DNA of 64,000 nt from Tepidanaerobacter acetatoxydans Re1 (GTDB lineage Bacteria; Bacillota; Thermosediminibacteria; Thermosediminibacterales; Tepidanaerobacteraceae): positions 2,629,780 through 2,693,779 of the forward strand of contig NC_019954.2 in NCBI RefSeq assembly GCF_000328765.2. The letters are read 5' to 3'. Positions 62,911-64,000 of the stretch are shown in pieces; position 1 is the stretch's first letter; every line of letters begins with the position of its first letter. The notes beneath the pieces were generated by a model. The model did not search any database and was not told the origin of the DNA. It was given only the letters and a program-made list of their open reading frames with translations. The position numbers and the translations under genes were made by a program.

Positions 62911-63027
62911 GATTCTAATGTAAAAACCCTGTTTTCTCAAATTGATGGTCAACATATAGCGTTTTTATTAAATCTAAAACAATATATTGACATTTCTGGG
63001 CTAAAATTAACTTTCTACGGTAGAATC
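62911..63027. mobile_element. MITE-like element, 117 bp
   Basis: Starts GATTCTAATGTAAAAA and ends TTTCTACGGTAGAATC, giving imperfect terminal inverted repeats of about 25 bases that continue into TGTTTT / AAAATTAA. Non-coding. Same family as 46412 and 63117. Confidence 0.6.
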
Positions 63028-63116
63028 TTTCTTAAGATATTGCTTTAATCCATCTTTTTAAATTATACCGTACAGTGCAGAAGCTGCAATCATAAAATCT
63101 TAAATAATTGAAAAAT

Positions 63117-63214
63117 GATTCCGCTGTAAAAGCTGCTTTCCATAAGTTCACAGCTAATATATTATATATAGTTATAGATATTTTTAACTAAAATTAACTT
63201 TTTACAGTAAAACC
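63117..63214. mobile_element. MITE-like element, 98 bp, with target duplication
   Basis: Left end GATTCCGCTGTAAAAGCTG and the inverse of the right end (GGTTTTACTGTAAAAAGTT) match in most positions. It is flanked on both sides by AAAAAT (63111-63116 and 63215-63220), a probable 6-bp target duplication. It lies in the 475-base gap 62822-63296, which otherwise holds one more element and a terminator. Confidence 0.65.
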
Positions 63215-63236
63215 AAAAATACACTAAGCAGATAAT

Positions 63237-63282
63237 AAAAACACCTTCCGGGATTATGTTTGATAACCTCGGAAGGTGTTTA
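63237..63282 (-). terminator. Terminator of the thioredoxin-reductase-like gene
   Basis: AAACACCTTCCG and its inverse CGGAAGGTGTTT form a 12-base-pair stem, followed on the minus strand by a T-run, 15 bases past the stop. Confidence 0.9.
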
Positions 63283-63296
63283 AGCTTTGACAAAAT

Positions 63297-64000
63297 TTAC
63301 AGGTTGGCCGCCTTACTGTGATCAAGATGTTTTAACATATCTTCGTTAAGTTCGGTAAGCGGTATAGTATAATCGACATATCCGCCGTTCATAACTACCA
63401 GACAGGGATCGCCTTCAACACCCAGTCTTTTGGCCATACTTTTGCCTTTATACACATCGATTTTGTTGAGTTTGATTCCTGGATTTTCTTTAGCAAATCT
63501 CTCTACAATAGCTAATTTCTCTCGGCTCACTACATCAGTGGGGTCATAGCACATAACAAGCTGCATGCCTCTGTGTTCTTTGAATTCCCTCTGAAAAACA
63601 TTGGTTTCTTCAATATATCTTTCAGCCATATAGCCTGCAACAGCTCCATCCCCTACAGCCGTTGCAACTTGACGCAGTGCTTTTTCGCGCACATCTCCTA
63701 CCGCATAGACCCCGGGGATATTTGTTTGCATGTTTTCATCGGTGATTATATAACCTCTGTCGCTAATATCTACCATTCCGCGGAAAATCTCGGTATTCGG
63801 CAGATAGCCGATGAATAAGAAACAGCCATCCACTTTAACCGGAATCTTTTCTCCGGTTTTTACGTTTTTCAGCATTACCTTTTCCAGCTGTTCTTCACCT
63901 ACAAATTCATCTACTACGGTATTCCAGATGAAATGCAGCTTCTTATTTTTCATAGCCTGCTCCTGCGCTACTTTATTAGCGTCCATGATTCCCTCATCAT
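63297..64000 (-). CDS. Thioredoxin reductase-like flavoprotein with C-terminal thioredoxin-like domain (cut by window edge)
   Basis: The N-terminal part lies beyond the right edge; the frame is open to 64000. The visible NAD(P)/FAD part has VDGCFLFIGYLPNTEIF and the FAD motif VYAVGDVREKALRQVATAVGDG, as in TrxB. After about residue 140 a thioredoxin-fold domain of about 90 residues follows (LVMCYDPTDVV...VEGDPCLVVMNGGYVDY). It lacks the CxxC redox pair, having a single Cys at that position and another in GDPC. The overall architecture resembles NTR-type fusions of anaerobes. Confidence 0.85.
   Translation of the reverse strand, partial: DEGIMDANKVAQEQAMKNKKLHFIWNTVVDEFVGEEQLEKVMLKNVKTGEKIPVKVDGCFLFIGYLPNTEIFRGMVDISDRGYIITDENMQTNIPGVYAVGDVREKALRQVATAVGDGAVAGYMAERYIEETNVFQREFKEHRGMQLVMCYDPTDVVSREKLAIVERFAKENPGIKLNKIDVYKGKSMAKRLGVEGDPCLVVMNGGYVDYTIPLTELNEDMLKHLDHSKAANL

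Noticed and set aside
1-64000. tRNA, rRNA, prophage or IS transposase genes
   Set aside because: Looked for by eye on both strands and none recognised; only short non-coding repeat elements are present.

Overview
The window reads as chromosomal DNA of an AT-rich anaerobic Firmicute of the class Clostridia (inference). Supporting signs are strong AGGAGG ribosome binding sites with frequent GTG/TTG starts, two sigma-54 enhancer-binding proteins each next to a clear -24/-12 promoter, CheX/CheV-type chemotaxis proteins, a Gram-positive BirA-type operator, and a clostridial-style cysteine desulfidase. I saw no rRNA, tRNA, prophage, transposase gene or CRISPR array. Nearly all genes are intact. The exceptions are a frameshifted exopolysaccharide gene, a MerR-type remnant, and one gene cut by each window edge.

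Layout. 1-1576: the end of an ABC ATPase and its permease. 1841-9147 (minus): a synthase-dependent exopolysaccharide operon, in transcription order GH8 hydrolase, membrane protein with a dead GGDEF domain and an intact c-di-GMP I-site, DUF2334 deacetylase-like protein, processive GT2 synthase, and a SPOR-BcsB-like subunit split by a frameshift in an A7 run. 9477-11668: ilvN-ilvD. 11864-13008: prepilin peptidase and one type IV prepilin. 13166-18425: a compact signalling island of CheX, receiver-CheX fusion, degenerate histidine kinase, receiver-DUF2294/MpsC fusion, CheV behind a structured leader, and a mini-receiver. 18709-21925: pdxS, pdxR and a FadR-type regulator. 22230-27822: a chemoreceptor, a 7TM-PAS-PAS histidine kinase and a receiver-HD-GYP protein. 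27912-35212: a LevR-type activator, then a sigma-54 promoter driving a mannose-family PTS, a polyol dehydrogenase and a class II aldolase. 35285-40478: DMT transporter, CoA-disulfide-reductase-like enzyme, DapA-family lyase, and a chemoreceptor with a C-terminal sensor. 40782-45678: dicarboxylate-type symporter, cysteine desulfidase and their probable sigma-54 activator. 45679-46655: a repeat-rich gap. 46656-51953: sirtuin, DegV, MagIII-like glycosylase, flavin reductase, spermidine synthase, PII-like and DUF1538 proteins. 52182-57913: an alpha-2-macroglobulin-like protein overlapping an exported Memo protein. 58037-64000: bioY with BirA operator, UPF0178, a small membrane protein with a MerR remnant, an unrecognised protein carrying the decarboxylase motif GIIGGADGPTSIF, a phosphoesterase, exonuclease III, two MITE-like elements, and a thioredoxin-reductase-like protein.

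How the genes fit together. Cyclic-di-GMP links several parts: the EPS operon has a candidate c-di-GMP receptor, and the HD-GYP protein at 26851 is a candidate phosphodiesterase. Chemotaxis-type signalling recurs through receptors, CheV and two CheX domains. Two catabolic modules, one for a PTS sugar or polyol and one for cysteine, are each set up for sigma-54 control by an adjacent activator. Small repeat families (palindromes, MITE-like elements, a 38-40 bp tandem array) sit only in intergenic DNA.
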